Assembly (NCBI RefSeq): GCF_014297465.1
Contig: NZ_JACORT010000003.1
Location: 124,001 to 188,000, forward strand
DNA: 64,000 nt
Direction: 5' to 3'
Source: Ramlibacter cellulosilyticus
GTDB lineage: Bacteria; Pseudomonadota; Gammaproteobacteria; Burkholderiales; Burkholderiaceae_C
Shown here: positions 35,058-42,820 of the stretch, one piece after another
How positions within the stretch are numbered: the stretch's first letter is position 1
Layout of the letters: each line of letters opens with the position of its first letter
Notes under the pieces: model-generated
Database searches by the model: none
The model's input: the letters and a program-made list of their open reading frames with translations, nothing else
Told to the model about the DNA's origin: nothing
Position numbers and translations under genes: made by a program

Positions 35058-35104
35058 GGTGGCGCGGCGAAGCCGCGGGAGGTGAGCAACGCGAACCCCA
35101 CCGA
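35054..35104. repeat. Repeat family B copy overlapping the murQ stop
   Basis: GTAGGGTGGCGCGGCGAA... to ...GCGAACCCCACCGA. The TAG inside its first five bases is the murQ stop codon (35055-35057). Confidence 0.8.
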
Positions 35105-35123
35105 TCGGCGTCCACCAAAAAAG

Positions 35124-35147
35124 AAAGCGGCCATCGGCCGCTTTTTT
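35124..35147. terminator. Rho-independent terminator between murQ and the Bug gene
   Basis: A 9-bp stem AAAGCGGCC / GGCCGCTTT with loop ATC is followed by more T and preceded by an A-rich stretch. It should stop murQ transcription and, from the other strand, that of the leftward operon ending at 35190. Confidence 0.88.
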
Positions 35148-35156
35148 CGTGGGAGC

Positions 35157-35185
35157 CCTGGGTTCCCGCCTCCGCGGGAATGACG
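35157..35185. repeat. Dispersed palindromic repeat, family D, copy 2
   Basis: CCTGGGTTCCCGCC, TCCG, CGGGAATGACG: differs from the copy at 9699 only in the loop region. It sits directly after the terminator. Confidence 0.65.
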
Positions 35186-35189
35186 GGAA

Positions 35190-36155
35190 TCACTTCGTCG
35201 CGCTCTCGCTCCAGGGCATGTCCTTCCACAGCTGCCTGAAGCCGTTCTCGGCTCCCTTCAGCTCCGCCTCGTACTGCGCCGGCGGCAGGTAGCGCAGGGG
35301 CGCGAAGTAGCCAGCGGCCTTCTGCTGGAACTCCGGATCGGCCGCGGCCTTCTGCACGGCGTTCACCAGCTGCTCGCGGATCGCGGGCGGCAGGCCCTTG
35401 GGCGCGGCGATGCCGCGCAGCGAGGCCATGACGATGTCGTAGCCCTGTTCCTTGAACGTGGGCAGCGTCGGCGCCAGCGTCGTGCGCGTGCCGCTCATCT
35501 GGCCCAGGTTGCGCATGGGCGAGCCGCCCTTCTCGTACTGCAGCGCCTCGCCGATGTTCATCGACGCCATGTAGATCTGCTTGCCCACCACGCCCTGGTG
35601 CACTTCCGCCGCGCCCTTGAACGGCACGTGCGTGAGTTTCACGCCCGCCGCGCGCTCGAACATCATGGCCGCGAGGTGGTCGTCGGAGCCGATGCCCGTG
35701 GTGCCGTAGCTCACCTTGCCGGGATTCGCCTTCGCGTAGGCCACCAGTTCCGCCAGGTTCTTCACCGGCGTGTCGTTGTGCACCGAGAAGTTGCCCGGGT
35801 CGTCGATCACGTTGCCCAGCAGGTCGAAGCCGGTCCAGTGGTAGTTGGCCTTGCGCTCGATCGGGATCGTCAGCACGTTGGGCGTGTTGATGAAGCCGAT
35901 GGTGTAGCCGTCCGCCGGCGCGTTCGCGATCTCCGCGAAGCCGATGCCGCCGCCCGCGCCGGGCCGGTTCAGCACCACGATGGACGCGTTGGTCCCCAGG
36001 TACTTGGCGATGTAGGGCGCGATCAGCCGCGCGGTGATGTCGGTGCCGCCGCCGGGCGCGTAGGCCACGACCATCTTGATCGGCTGCTCGGGGTAGGCCG
36101 CATGCGCCGCCACCGCGGTGGCGGCGAGCAGCAGGGCGGAAAGGGTCTTCTTCAT
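35190..36155 (-). CDS. Bug-family tripartite tricarboxylate transporter binding protein
   Basis: The 321-residue product has a Sec signal peptide (about 1-19, cut near AHAAYP). The mature protein shows VVAYAPGGGTDITARL, NRPGAGGGIGF, YTIGFINTP, GTTGIGSDDH and THVPFKGAAEVH, all Bug-family landmarks. It binds a small organic acid in the periplasm. It is the last gene of the leftward unit with hydroxyacid dehydrogenase, RraA-like aldolase and alpha-hydroxyacid oxidase genes, so the ligand is probably a hydroxy or oxo acid. AAGGAG lies nine bases before the ATG. Confidence 0.92.
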   Translation of the reverse strand: MKKTLSALLLAATAVAAHAAYPEQPIKMVVAYAPGGGTDITARLIAPYIAKYLGTNASIVVLNRPGAGGGIGFAEIANAPADGYTIGFINTPNVLTIPIERKANYHWTGFDLLGNVIDDPGNFSVHNDTPVKNLAELVAYAKANPGKVSYGTTGIGSDDHLAAMMFERAAGVKLTHVPFKGAAEVHQGVVGKQIYMASMNIGEALQYEKGGSPMRNLGQMSGTRTTLAPTLPTFKEQGYDIVMASLRGIAAPKGLPPAIREQLVNAVQKAAADPEFQQKAAGYFAPLRYLPPAQYEAELKGAENGFRQLWKDMPWSESATK

Positions 36156-36184
36156 CTCTTCGTCTCCTTGGGGTCTTTTCGGGC

Positions 36185-37216
36185 TCAGCGCAGGATGCGC
36201 GCGCGCCGCTGTTCGTACGCGGGCCACACCTCGGGGTTCACCAGGCGCGGCGGGCGGCCGCCCTGCAGCAGCAGGGCAATCTGGTCGGCGGACATGGCGG
36301 CCACGTCGCGCCGGCATTCGTGCGTCACGCCCGCCGTGTGGAAGGTGGCGTAGACGTTCTCCATGGCCAGCAGCGGGTGGTCCAGCGGCGGCGGTTCGCG
36401 GTCCCAGACGTCGACGCCGGCGCCCGCGAGGTGGCCGGAGCGCAGCGCCTCGACCAGCGCCTGCTCGTCGTGGATGCCGCCGCGGGCGGTCGTGAGGAAC
36501 AGCGCGCCCTTCTTCATGCGCGCGAACGCGCGGGCGTCGATCATCTTCAGCGTGGTGGCGTCGCGCGGGCAGTGCAGCGACACGATGTCGGCTTCGGCCA
36601 GCAGCTGGTCCAGCGTGCGGGGCTGCGCGCCGCGGCGCTGGATCTCGTCCGGCGCCAGCAGCGGGTCGCAGGCGATCACTTCGAGGCCGAAGGCTTTCGC
36701 CAGCGCCGCCACGCGGGTGCCCACGTGCCCGATGCCGACCAGTCCGACGGTCTGGCCGCGCAGCTCGTGGCCCATGATGGCTTCGCGGCTCGTGATCGTC
36801 TCGCGGCGCATGCGCTTGTCGCACTCGGTCATGCGCCGCGACAGCGACAGCATCATCGCGAGCGTGTGCTCCGCCACCGAGGCGGCGTTGCCGCCGGCCT
36901 GGTTCACCACCGCCACGCCGGCCGCCGTGCAGGCCGCGACGTCCACGGTGTCGTACCCGGCGCCGCTGGAGGAGACGCACAGCAGCTGCGGGCAGCGCGC
37001 CAGCAGCTCGCCGGACACGAACCACTCGCGCGGCAGTTCGTCCTTGGCCGCGGACACGTGGTAGACGTGCGCGGCACCGAGCAGGTCCCACGCGGCGGCG
37101 GCGTTGCCGCGGGTGGGGAACACGGCGAGCGAAACGCCCGGCTCGTCCTTCAGCCGCCGGTCGAAGGCTTCGTTGATCCACAGGTCCGTGCGGACCACGC
37201 GCTTGTTGTCGGCCAT
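36185..37216 (-). CDS. D-2-hydroxyacid dehydrogenase, NAD-dependent
   Basis: The 343-residue protein has the family NAD site GLVGIGHVGTRVA. Catalytic Arg is in SSSGAGYDTVD/TTARGGI contexts, Glu in WDREPPP and His in TFHTAGVTHECR. It interconverts a D-2-hydroxyacid and a 2-oxoacid. It lies 30 bases upstream of the Bug gene and four bases after the RraA-type gene, in the leftward unit controlled from 39.2 kb. Substrate cannot be read; phosphoglycerate or formate dehydrogenase functions are less likely given the context. Confidence 0.9.
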   Translation of the reverse strand: MADNKRVVRTDLWINEAFDRRLKDEPGVSLAVFPTRGNAAAAWDLLGAAHVYHVSAAKDELPREWFVSGELLARCPQLLCVSSSGAGYDTVDVAACTAAGVAVVNQAGGNAASVAEHTLAMMLSLSRRMTECDKRMRRETITSREAIMGHELRGQTVGLVGIGHVGTRVAALAKAFGLEVIACDPLLAPDEIQRRGAQPRTLDQLLAEADIVSLHCPRDATTLKMIDARAFARMKKGALFLTTARGGIHDEQALVEALRSGHLAGAGVDVWDREPPPLDHPLLAMENVYATFHTAGVTHECRRDVAAMSADQIALLLQGGRPPRLVNPEVWPAYEQRRARILR

Positions 37217-37220
37217 GGCG

Positions 37221-37898
37221 TCAGCGCGGCGTGGGGTCGCAGCCCAGGGCCTTCAGGCGGGCGTCCACCCAGGAGGTGTCGTGCTTGCCCGAGCGGATGT
37301 TCGCGATCGTCGTCTGCTCCAGCGCCACCTTCTCGCGCGAGGCGGCGAGCACCTGCTCCACGTCGTCGTAGGGCACGCACAGGAGGCCGTCGGCGTCGCC
37401 CAGCATCAGGTCGCCGGGGTGGATCACCATGCCGTCGATGGCGACCGGCACGTTGATCTCGCCGGGGCCGTCCTTGTACGGGCCACGGTGCGTGACGCCC
37501 GCCGCGTACAGCGGGAAGCTGCCGGCGGAGACCACGTCGATGTCGCGCACCGCGCCGTTCAGCACGATGCCCGCGAGCTTGCGCGTGATGGCGTACGACA
37601 GCATCAGCTCGCCGAACAGCGAGTTCGTGAGGTCGCCGCCCGCGTCGACGACGATCACGTCGCCGGGCTGCGCCATGTCCAGCGCCTTGTGGATCATCAG
37701 GTTGTCGCCGGGACGGCACTTCACCGTGAGGGCGGGGCCGCCGAGGCGCCCGCCCTTGTGCATGGGGCGCAGGCGCGGGCCGCCGGCCGTGAGGCGGGTC
37801 ATGCAGTCGCTGACGTTCGCGACGGGGATGTCCGCGAAGGCCTGCACGTAGCGGGCGTCCACCTGGCGGCGGCGCTGGAGGATCTGGAAACCGACCAT
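37221..37898 (-). CDS. RraA / 4-hydroxy-4-methyl-2-oxoglutarate aldolase family protein
   Basis: The 225-residue protein has the family core: VSDCMTRL, KCRPGDNLMIHKAL, GDVIVVDAGGDLTNSLFGELM, GIVLNGAVRDID (R-D pair of the aldolase site) and GDLMLGDADGLLCVP. In catabolic operons such proteins split 4-hydroxy-2-oxoacids or decarboxylate oxaloacetate with Mg; the RNase E inhibitor RraA shares the fold. The context among hydroxyacid enzymes favours the aldolase role. The ATG at 37898 is used; the longer opening to 37964 adds non-family residues. Confidence 0.88.
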   Translation of the reverse strand: MVGFQILQRRRQVDARYVQAFADIPVANVSDCMTRLTAGGPRLRPMHKGGRLGGPALTVKCRPGDNLMIHKALDMAQPGDVIVVDAGGDLTNSLFGELMLSYAITRKLAGIVLNGAVRDIDVVSAGSFPLYAAGVTHRGPYKDGPGEINVPVAIDGMVIHPGDLMLGDADGLLCVPYDDVEQVLAASREKVALEQTTIANIRSGKHDTSWVDARLKALGCDPTPR

Positions 37899-37932
37899 GT
37901 TGTTCGTTCCGGGTTGGGAAAGGAGGGGATTG

Positions 37933-39171
37933 TCAGCTGCCGGCCGGAAGCAGGTAGCTGGCATCGAGTTCGGACAGCTGGTTCACGCCCAGCATCGCCA
38001 TGTTGCGCGAGACTTCCTCGCGCAGCAGCGTGATCGCCTTGCGCACGCCGGGCTCGCCGGCGACGGAAGCCGCATAGTTGAACGGCCGGCCGATGAAGAC
38101 GAACTTCGCGCCGAGGGCGAGCGCCTTCAGCACGTCGGTGCCGCGGCGGAAGCCGCTGTCGATCATCACCGGCACCTCGGGGCAGGCCTGCACGATGCGG
38201 GGCAGCACCTTCAGCGGCGCCACCGTGCCATCGAGCTGGCGGCCGCCGTGGTTGGAGACGATGATGCCGTCGGCGCCCAGGTCCACCGCGAAGCGCGCAT
38301 CGCGCACGTCGAGGATGCCCTTGACCACCAGCTGGCCCGGCCACAGGCGGCGGATGGTGCGCAGGTCGTCCCAGTCGAGGTGCCCGCGGTCGGAGAAGTC
38401 CCGCTGCACGTTGGACGACAGGATGGGCGCGCCGCGCCGCGCGTGGTTGTTCTCGAAGTGCGGCATGCCGTGCTGCACGATCGTGCGCAGGAAGGTGCCG
38501 ACCGTCCAGCGCGGATGGGTGATGCCTTGCCACGCCAGCGACAGGCTGGGGCGCAAGGGCGTGGAGAAGCCGGCACGGATGTTGTTCTCGCGGTTGGACG
38601 CGATCGAAGCGTCGAGCGTGATCACCAGCGTGCGATAGCCCGCGGCCTTCACGCGCTCGACCAGCGCGATGCGGTTCGGCTCGTCGCCCGGCAGGTAGGC
38701 CTGGAACCAGGCGTCGGGGTTCGCCTGCACGATCTCTTCGAGCCGGATCAGCGACGAGCCGCTCATCACCATGGGCACGTTCTCGGCGGCCGCGGCGCGC
38801 GCCAGCACGAGGTCGCCACGGTAGGCGGAAAGGGCGCAGATGCCCATGGGCGCCATGCCGAAGGGCGCGGCGTAGCGCTTGCCCAGGAGCGTGGTGGCCG
38901 TGGTGCGGCGGGAGATGTCCACCAGCATGCGCGGCACGAATTCGTAGTGCTCGAAGCTGGCCGCGTTGGCGCGCAGCGAGGCGTTGCGCTCCACCGCGCC
39001 GGAGACGTACGCGAAGACCGGGCCGGGCAGGTGGCTGCGGGCGGCGCGCTCGAAGTCGTCGAGCGACAGGATGTGGCCGAGGCGCGCCGGCAACGCCACC
39101 TGCGTGGCGGCGGGCGTCTCGGCGGCCGGTTGCGCCGCGGCGGTGCCGCCGGCGGAGGGTTCGAGTTGCAT
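37933..39171 (-). CDS. FMN-dependent alpha-hydroxyacid oxidase/dehydrogenase
   Basis: The 412-residue protein has the lactate/glycolate oxidase barrel. It shows FAYVSGAVERNASLR, AAPFGMAPMGICAL, VMSGSSLIRLEEI, VKGILDVRDAR (active-site Lys), VSNHGGRQLDG (catalytic His and Arg) and MIDSGFRRGTDVLKALALGA. It oxidises an L-2-hydroxyacid to the 2-oxoacid, passing electrons to oxygen or quinone. The first 30 residues are alanine/proline-rich and not part of the fold. It is the first gene of the leftward unit and its promoter carries the LysR palindrome at 39232. Confidence 0.9.
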   Translation of the reverse strand: MQLEPSAGGTAAAQPAAETPAATQVALPARLGHILSLDDFERAARSHLPGPVFAYVSGAVERNASLRANAASFEHYEFVPRMLVDISRRTTATTLLGKRYAAPFGMAPMGICALSAYRGDLVLARAAAAENVPMVMSGSSLIRLEEIVQANPDAWFQAYLPGDEPNRIALVERVKAAGYRTLVITLDASIASNRENNIRAGFSTPLRPSLSLAWQGITHPRWTVGTFLRTIVQHGMPHFENNHARRGAPILSSNVQRDFSDRGHLDWDDLRTIRRLWPGQLVVKGILDVRDARFAVDLGADGIIVSNHGGRQLDGTVAPLKVLPRIVQACPEVPVMIDSGFRRGTDVLKALALGAKFVFIGRPFNYAASVAGEPGVRKAITLLREEVSRNMAMLGVNQLSELDASYLLPAGS

Positions 39172-39206
39172 GGGACGCGCGAGTGTGGCCCGCCGGGCGG
39201 GCCTGC

Positions 39207-39219
39207 GTCCAATACATAA
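39207..39219 (-). promoter_or_regulatory. Promoter core of the leftward unit
   Basis: Read on the minus strand this is TTATGTATTGGAC, exactly 12 bases beyond the LysR palindrome at 39232-39250 and 35 bases before the oxidase start. The identical string with the identical spacing is found at 40176. It includes a plausible -10 (TATTAT or TATGTA). Confidence 0.65.
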
Positions 39220-39231
39220 TAGGCGCCCGAT

Positions 39232-39250
39232 TGATGCCGCACCGGCATCA
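39232..39250. promoter_or_regulatory. LysR-type operator 1
   Basis: TGATGCC-GCACC-GGCATCA is a perfect 7-5-7 palindrome that includes the LysR signature T-N11-A (TGCC-N5-GGCA). It lies nine bases before the LysR gene start at 39259 and upstream of the divergent oxidase gene, the standard place for autoregulation and activation. Confidence 0.8.
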
Positions 39251-39258
39251 CGCCCCGC

Positions 39259-40155
39259 ATGATCGACCTCCGCCAGCTGCGCTACTTCCAGGCCGTCGCC
39301 GAGGAACTCCACTTCGGCCGGGCCGCCGCGCGCCTGGCGATCGCGCAGCCGGCGCTGTCGCGCCAGATCCAGCAGATCGAGGAGGAGCTCGGCACGCCGT
39401 TGTTGCGGCGCACGCAGCGGCGCGTGGAACTGCTGCCGGCCGGCGCCCTGCTGCTGGAGCGCAGCCGCGCGATCCAGCAGGAGCTGGCCCGCACGCTGGC
39501 GGACGTGCGCCGCACCGGCGCGGGCGAGCTGGGCAAGCTGACGCTGGGCTTCATCCACTCGTCCACCTACGGGCTGCTGCCTTCGGTGATCCGCCGCTTC
39601 CGCCAGCTCTATCCCGGCATCGAGCTGGAGCTGCACGAGATGCCGATCACTGCGCAGCTCTCGGGGCTGGTGCGCGGCACCATCGACCTGGGGCTGCTGC
39701 GCGTGCAGCCGGGGCCGCCCGAGCTGGAGATGGCGATCGTGATGCCCGATCCCTTCGTGCTCGCCGTGCCGGCCAAGCACCCGCTGGCGGCCCGGGAGCG
39801 CGTGCGGCTGAAGGAAGTGGCGGGCGAGCCTTTCCTGATGTTCAACCAGGCCGAGGCGCCGCTGCTGCACGACCGCGTGCAGGCCATGTGCGAGCAGGCC
39901 GGGTTCACGCCGGAGGTGGTGCAGCGCGCGACGCAGCTCCACACGATGGTGGGGCTCGTCGGCGGCGGCATGGGCGTGGCGGTGCTGCCCGCATCGGCCC
40001 GCAACCTGCACCCGCGGCAGGTGCGCTTCCTGCAGATCGCCGACAAGGCGGACCCGCTGCACGTGGCGCTCGCCTGGCGGCGCGGGCACGAGACGCCGGC
40101 GATCCGCTCCTTCCGCAAGGTGACGGAGGAAGTCGCGGCCGCCATGATGCCCTGA
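39259..40155 (+). CDS. LysR-family transcription regulator of the flanking hydroxyacid genes
   Basis: The 298-residue protein has an N-terminal winged helix (MIDLRQLRYFQAVAEELHF, RAAARLAIAQPALSRQIQQ) and a periplasmic-binding-like effector domain from about residue 90. The closest familiar subgroup is the CatR/BenM-like one (LRQLRYFQAVAEELHFGRAA). It should control both flanking units, because identical palindromes lie before each: operator 1 in the divergent promoter and operator 2 overlapping its own last codons (40145-40163). The inducer is likely an acid handled by the encoded enzymes. Confidence 0.93.
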   Translation: MIDLRQLRYFQAVAEELHFGRAAARLAIAQPALSRQIQQIEEELGTPLLRRTQRRVELLPAGALLLERSRAIQQELARTLADVRRTGAGELGKLTLGFIHSSTYGLLPSVIRRFRQLYPGIELELHEMPITAQLSGLVRGTIDLGLLRVQPGPPELEMAIVMPDPFVLAVPAKHPLAARERVRLKEVAGEPFLMFNQAEAPLLHDRVQAMCEQAGFTPEVVQRATQLHTMVGLVGGGMGVAVLPASARNLHPRQVRFLQIADKADPLHVALAWRRGHETPAIRSFRKVTEEVAAAMMP

Positions 40156-40163
40156 CGGCATCA
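40145..40163. promoter_or_regulatory. LysR-type operator 2, inside the end of the LysR gene
   Basis: TGATGCC-CTGAC-GGCATCA is identical to operator 1 in both arms and spacer length. It covers the last three sense codons and the stop of the LysR gene, so coding and operator functions share these bases. It controls the rightward Bug gene at 40241. Confidence 0.8.
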
Positions 40164-40175
40164 CTGGAAACGCTC

Positions 40176-40189
40176 TTATGTATTGGACG
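40176..40189 (+). promoter_or_regulatory. Promoter core of the rightward unit
   Basis: TTATGTATTGGACG begins 12 bases after operator 2, as in the leftward unit. An ATG inside it (40178) opens a frame into the Bug gene but is not a credible start. Confidence 0.65.
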
Positions 40190-40240
40190 GCGCCGCGGCG
40201 CCGGCCCACACTCGCGCGACCCAACAAGACTGGAGACAGC

Positions 40241-41206
40241 ATGACCTCGCAACGCGCCGGCGCGATCCGCCGCCGGGCCGCCCTGGGCCTCCTCGCCGCC
40301 ACCGCCATCGCTCCCGCCTGGGCGCAGGAATGGACGCCCACGCAGCCCATCACCATCCTCGTGGGCTTCGCGCCGGGCGGTTCCGCCGACCAGATCGCGC
40401 GCCAGCTCTCCTTCGCGGCCAAGGGCATCATCCCCGTGCCGGTCGTGGTGGTGAACAAGGTCGGCGCCGCCGGGGCGATCGCCGCGCAGGCCGTCGCCGA
40501 GGCGAAGCCGGACGGCTACACGCTGTTCGTGGGCGGCGGCAGCGAGACGACGGCCGTCGGCAACTTCAAGGCGCTGCCTTACGACCCCCGCAAGTCCTTC
40601 ACGCCCGTGATCAAGGTCTCGCGCGCGCCGAGCATCCTGGCCGTGCGCGCCGATGCGCGCTTCGCCGACATGAAGGCGCTGCTCGCCGAAGCGAAGCAGG
40701 CCCCGGAGAAAGTCTCCTACGGCTCCACCGGCGAAGGCGGCATCTTCCACGCCACCGGCGTCGTGCTCGAACGGCAGACCGGCGTGAAGCTGCTGCACGT
40801 GCCGTACAAGGGCGCGGCCGATTCCATGACGGCGCTGCTGGGCGGCCAGGTGGACACGGCCTTCGGTGCCTACGAGGAGATGAAGCCCATGATCGACGCG
40901 GGCCGCGCGCGGCCGCTGGCGCTGTTCTCGCGCACGCGCCTGCCCGCGCTGCCGAACACGCCGACGATGAGCGAGATCGGCGTGCCGATCGTCCTGGACA
41001 ACATGAAGGGCTTGATGGGCCCGGCCGGGATGCCGGCGCCCGTCGTGCGCTACCTGCACGACAGCTTCCGCAAGGCCATGCAGACGCCCGCGTGGAAGGA
41101 CTACGTCGCCAAGTCCGGGCTGACGGAAGACTACGCGGACGGGGCTGCCTTCCAGAAGGAAATCGTGGACGCCTATGAGCTGATCGGAAAGGCGATCGCG
41201 AAATGA
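40241..41206 (+). CDS. Bug-family tripartite tricarboxylate transporter binding protein
   Basis: The 321-residue product has a Tat/Sec-like signal peptide (IRRRAALGLLAATAIAPAWA, cut near AQEW). Bug landmarks are ILVGFAPGGSADQIARQL, NKVGAAGAIAAQAV, YDPRKSFTPV, YGSTGEGGIFH and HVPYKGAADSMTALLGG. It is the second binding protein of this LysR locus; the two may differ in ligand. The ATG at 40241 begins the signal peptide. The gene shares four bases with the dehydrogenase gene that follows. Confidence 0.92.
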   Translation: MTSQRAGAIRRRAALGLLAATAIAPAWAQEWTPTQPITILVGFAPGGSADQIARQLSFAAKGIIPVPVVVVNKVGAAGAIAAQAVAEAKPDGYTLFVGGGSETTAVGNFKALPYDPRKSFTPVIKVSRAPSILAVRADARFADMKALLAEAKQAPEKVSYGSTGEGGIFHATGVVLERQTGVKLLHVPYKGAADSMTALLGGQVDTAFGAYEEMKPMIDAGRARPLALFSRTRLPALPNTPTMSEIGVPIVLDNMKGLMGPAGMPAPVVRYLHDSFRKAMQTPAWKDYVAKSGLTEDYADGAAFQKEIVDAYELIGKAIAK

Positions 41207-42096
41207 GTTTCGGCAAGGACGACGGCATCGGCTTCATCGGCCTGGGCGTGATGGGCAGCGGCATGGCGAAGTGCCTGCTGCGGGCAGGTGGTCCGCTGCA
41301 CGTCTACGCGCGGCGCGACGAGGCGGCGCAGCCCGTGGTGGCTGCGGGCGCGCGGCGTGCGGCCACGCCCGCTGCCCTGGCGCGCGAATGCAAGCTGGTG
41401 TTCCTGTGCCTCGCGGACGATGCGGCGGTGGAGGACGTGCTGTTCGGGGCCCAGGGCCTCGCGGCGGGGCTCGCGATGGGCAGCTGCGTGGTCGACACGA
41501 GCACGATCGCGGCGACCTCGGCACGTGCGTTCGCGCAGCGCCTGGCGGAGCAGGGCGTGCGCTACCTCGATGCGCCGATCAGCGGCGGCCAGCAGGGGGC
41601 CGAAACCGGCACGCTGGCCTGCATGGTGGGCGGCCCCGTCGAGACGGTGGAGGCCTGCCGCGCGGTGATGTCCGCGTTCTGCAAGACGATCACGCACGTG
41701 GGCGACGTGGGCGCGGGCCAGACGGTGAAGGCCTGCAACCAGGTCGCCGTCGCGGGCGCGATGCTGGGCGTCGCCGATGCCATCGCGCTCGCGAAGTCGC
41801 AGGGCGTCGACCCGAAGGTGATGCGCGAGGTCCTGCTGGGCGGCACGGCGCGCAGCTTCGCGCTGGAGAAGCACGGGCAGCGGATCATCGACGGGGATTT
41901 CCAGCCGGGGTTCCGGGCGCGGCTGATGCGCAAGGACCTGCGGATCGCGCTGGAGACGGCGCGGGCGGGCGGGGCGGAACTGCAGGGGGCGGCGCTGGCG
42001 GAGAAGCTGGTGGGCGAACTCTGCGACACGGGGCGCGCGGAGATGGACTGGAATACCGTGGGGTTGCTGGTGCAGGAGAAGGGACCCCCGCTGTAG
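41203..42096 (+). CDS. 3-hydroxyisobutyrate dehydrogenase family NAD(P) enzyme
   Basis: The 297-residue beta-hydroxyacid dehydrogenase has the nucleotide site GFIGLGVMGSGMAKCLL, the substrate loop YLDAPISGGQQGAETGTL and catalytic Lys in GAGQTVKACNQV. Relatives oxidise 3-hydroxyisobutyrate or reduce tartronate semialdehyde; either would fit a hydroxyacid pathway. Its ATG overlaps the Bug stop (ATGA). Its TAG stop lies in the first bases of the family B repeat. Confidence 0.9.
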   Translation: MSFGKDDGIGFIGLGVMGSGMAKCLLRAGGPLHVYARRDEAAQPVVAAGARRAATPAALARECKLVFLCLADDAAVEDVLFGAQGLAAGLAMGSCVVDTSTIAATSARAFAQRLAEQGVRYLDAPISGGQQGAETGTLACMVGGPVETVEACRAVMSAFCKTITHVGDVGAGQTVKACNQVAVAGAMLGVADAIALAKSQGVDPKVMREVLLGGTARSFALEKHGQRIIDGDFQPGFRARLMRKDLRIALETARAGGAELQGAALAEKLVGELCDTGRAEMDWNTVGLLVQEKGPPL

Positions 42097-42143
42097 GGTG
42101 GCGCGGCGAACGCCGCGGAAGGTGAGCGAAGCGAACCCCACCG
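42093..42143. repeat. Repeat family B copy overlapping the dehydrogenase stop
   Basis: GTAGGGTGGCGCGGCGAA... to ...GCGAACCCCACCG. The TAG at 42094-42096 ends the upstream gene, as in the murQ case at 35055. Confidence 0.8.
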
Positions 42144-42149
42144 ACCCCC

Positions 42150-42818
42150 TCACGCACCCCCGCCCATCCGCCGTGACAACTCGCTCCCACGCGACCCCAG
42201 GAACGCCCGCAGCCGTTCCGGGTAGTCCGGCATCACCGCCGCATGCACCGACGCCCGGGCCGCCAGCGCATCCCGCCACGCGCGCACGCGCGGCGTCCGG
42301 TCGAAGAAGCCTCTCTCACCGACCGCCTCGAACGCGTCGAAGTACCGGAACACTGGCGCGAACACCGCGTCCACGATGCTGAACGCCGTCCCGGCGAACC
42401 ACGGGCCGCGGGGGTCCAGCGCCTGCTCCAGCTGCGCGAAGCGCACCTCCAGCACCTCGCGCTGCTTGTCGAGCGCAGCCGCATCCGCAGCGGTGTAGAA
42501 CGCCCAGATCGTGCTCAGCAGGCTGCTGCCGAACTCCATCCACGCACGATGGCGTGCGCGCTGCAGCGGTTCCGCGGGATGCAACCGCGGCGCCAGCACC
42601 TCGTCGACGTACTCGCAGATCACCGCCGACTCGAAGATCGCCTCTCCATCCGCGACGAGCACGGGCGTCTTCCCCAGCGGCGACAGCGCCAGGAACCAGT
42701 CGGGCTTCGCGTCCAGGTCCACCCAGCGCCGGGAGAAGGGGCCCCCTTTCTCCGCCAGCACGATGGCCGCGCGCTGCACGTAGGGGCACAGCGCGTGGCT
42801 GACGAGCGTGAGTTCCAT
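42150..42818 (-). CDS. Glutathione S-transferase family protein 1
   Basis: The 222-residue protein has a thioredoxin-like N-domain (MELTLVSHALCPYVQRAAI with CPYV, LSPLGKTPVLVADG and the ES of AIFESAVICEYVDE that binds glutathione). A helical C-domain follows. The Cys in CPYV suggests an omega- or beta-like thiol transferase or dehydroascorbate-reductase-type enzyme. It is two bases downstream of the second GST gene on the same strand, forming an operon that diverges from a LysR gene. Confidence 0.9.
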   Translation of the reverse strand: MELTLVSHALCPYVQRAAIVLAEKGGPFSRRWVDLDAKPDWFLALSPLGKTPVLVADGEAIFESAVICEYVDEVLAPRLHPAEPLQRARHRAWMEFGSSLLSTIWAFYTAADAAALDKQREVLEVRFAQLEQALDPRGPWFAGTAFSIVDAVFAPVFRYFDAFEAVGERGFFDRTPRVRAWRDALAARASVHAAVMPDYPERLRAFLGSRGSELSRRMGGGA

Positions 42819-42820
42819 GG

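Noticed and set aside
40178..40240. Upstream ATG that would extend the Bug protein by 21 residues
   Set aside because: This ATG lies within the duplicated promoter core, before any transcript could carry a ribosome site, and the extension precedes the signal peptide.
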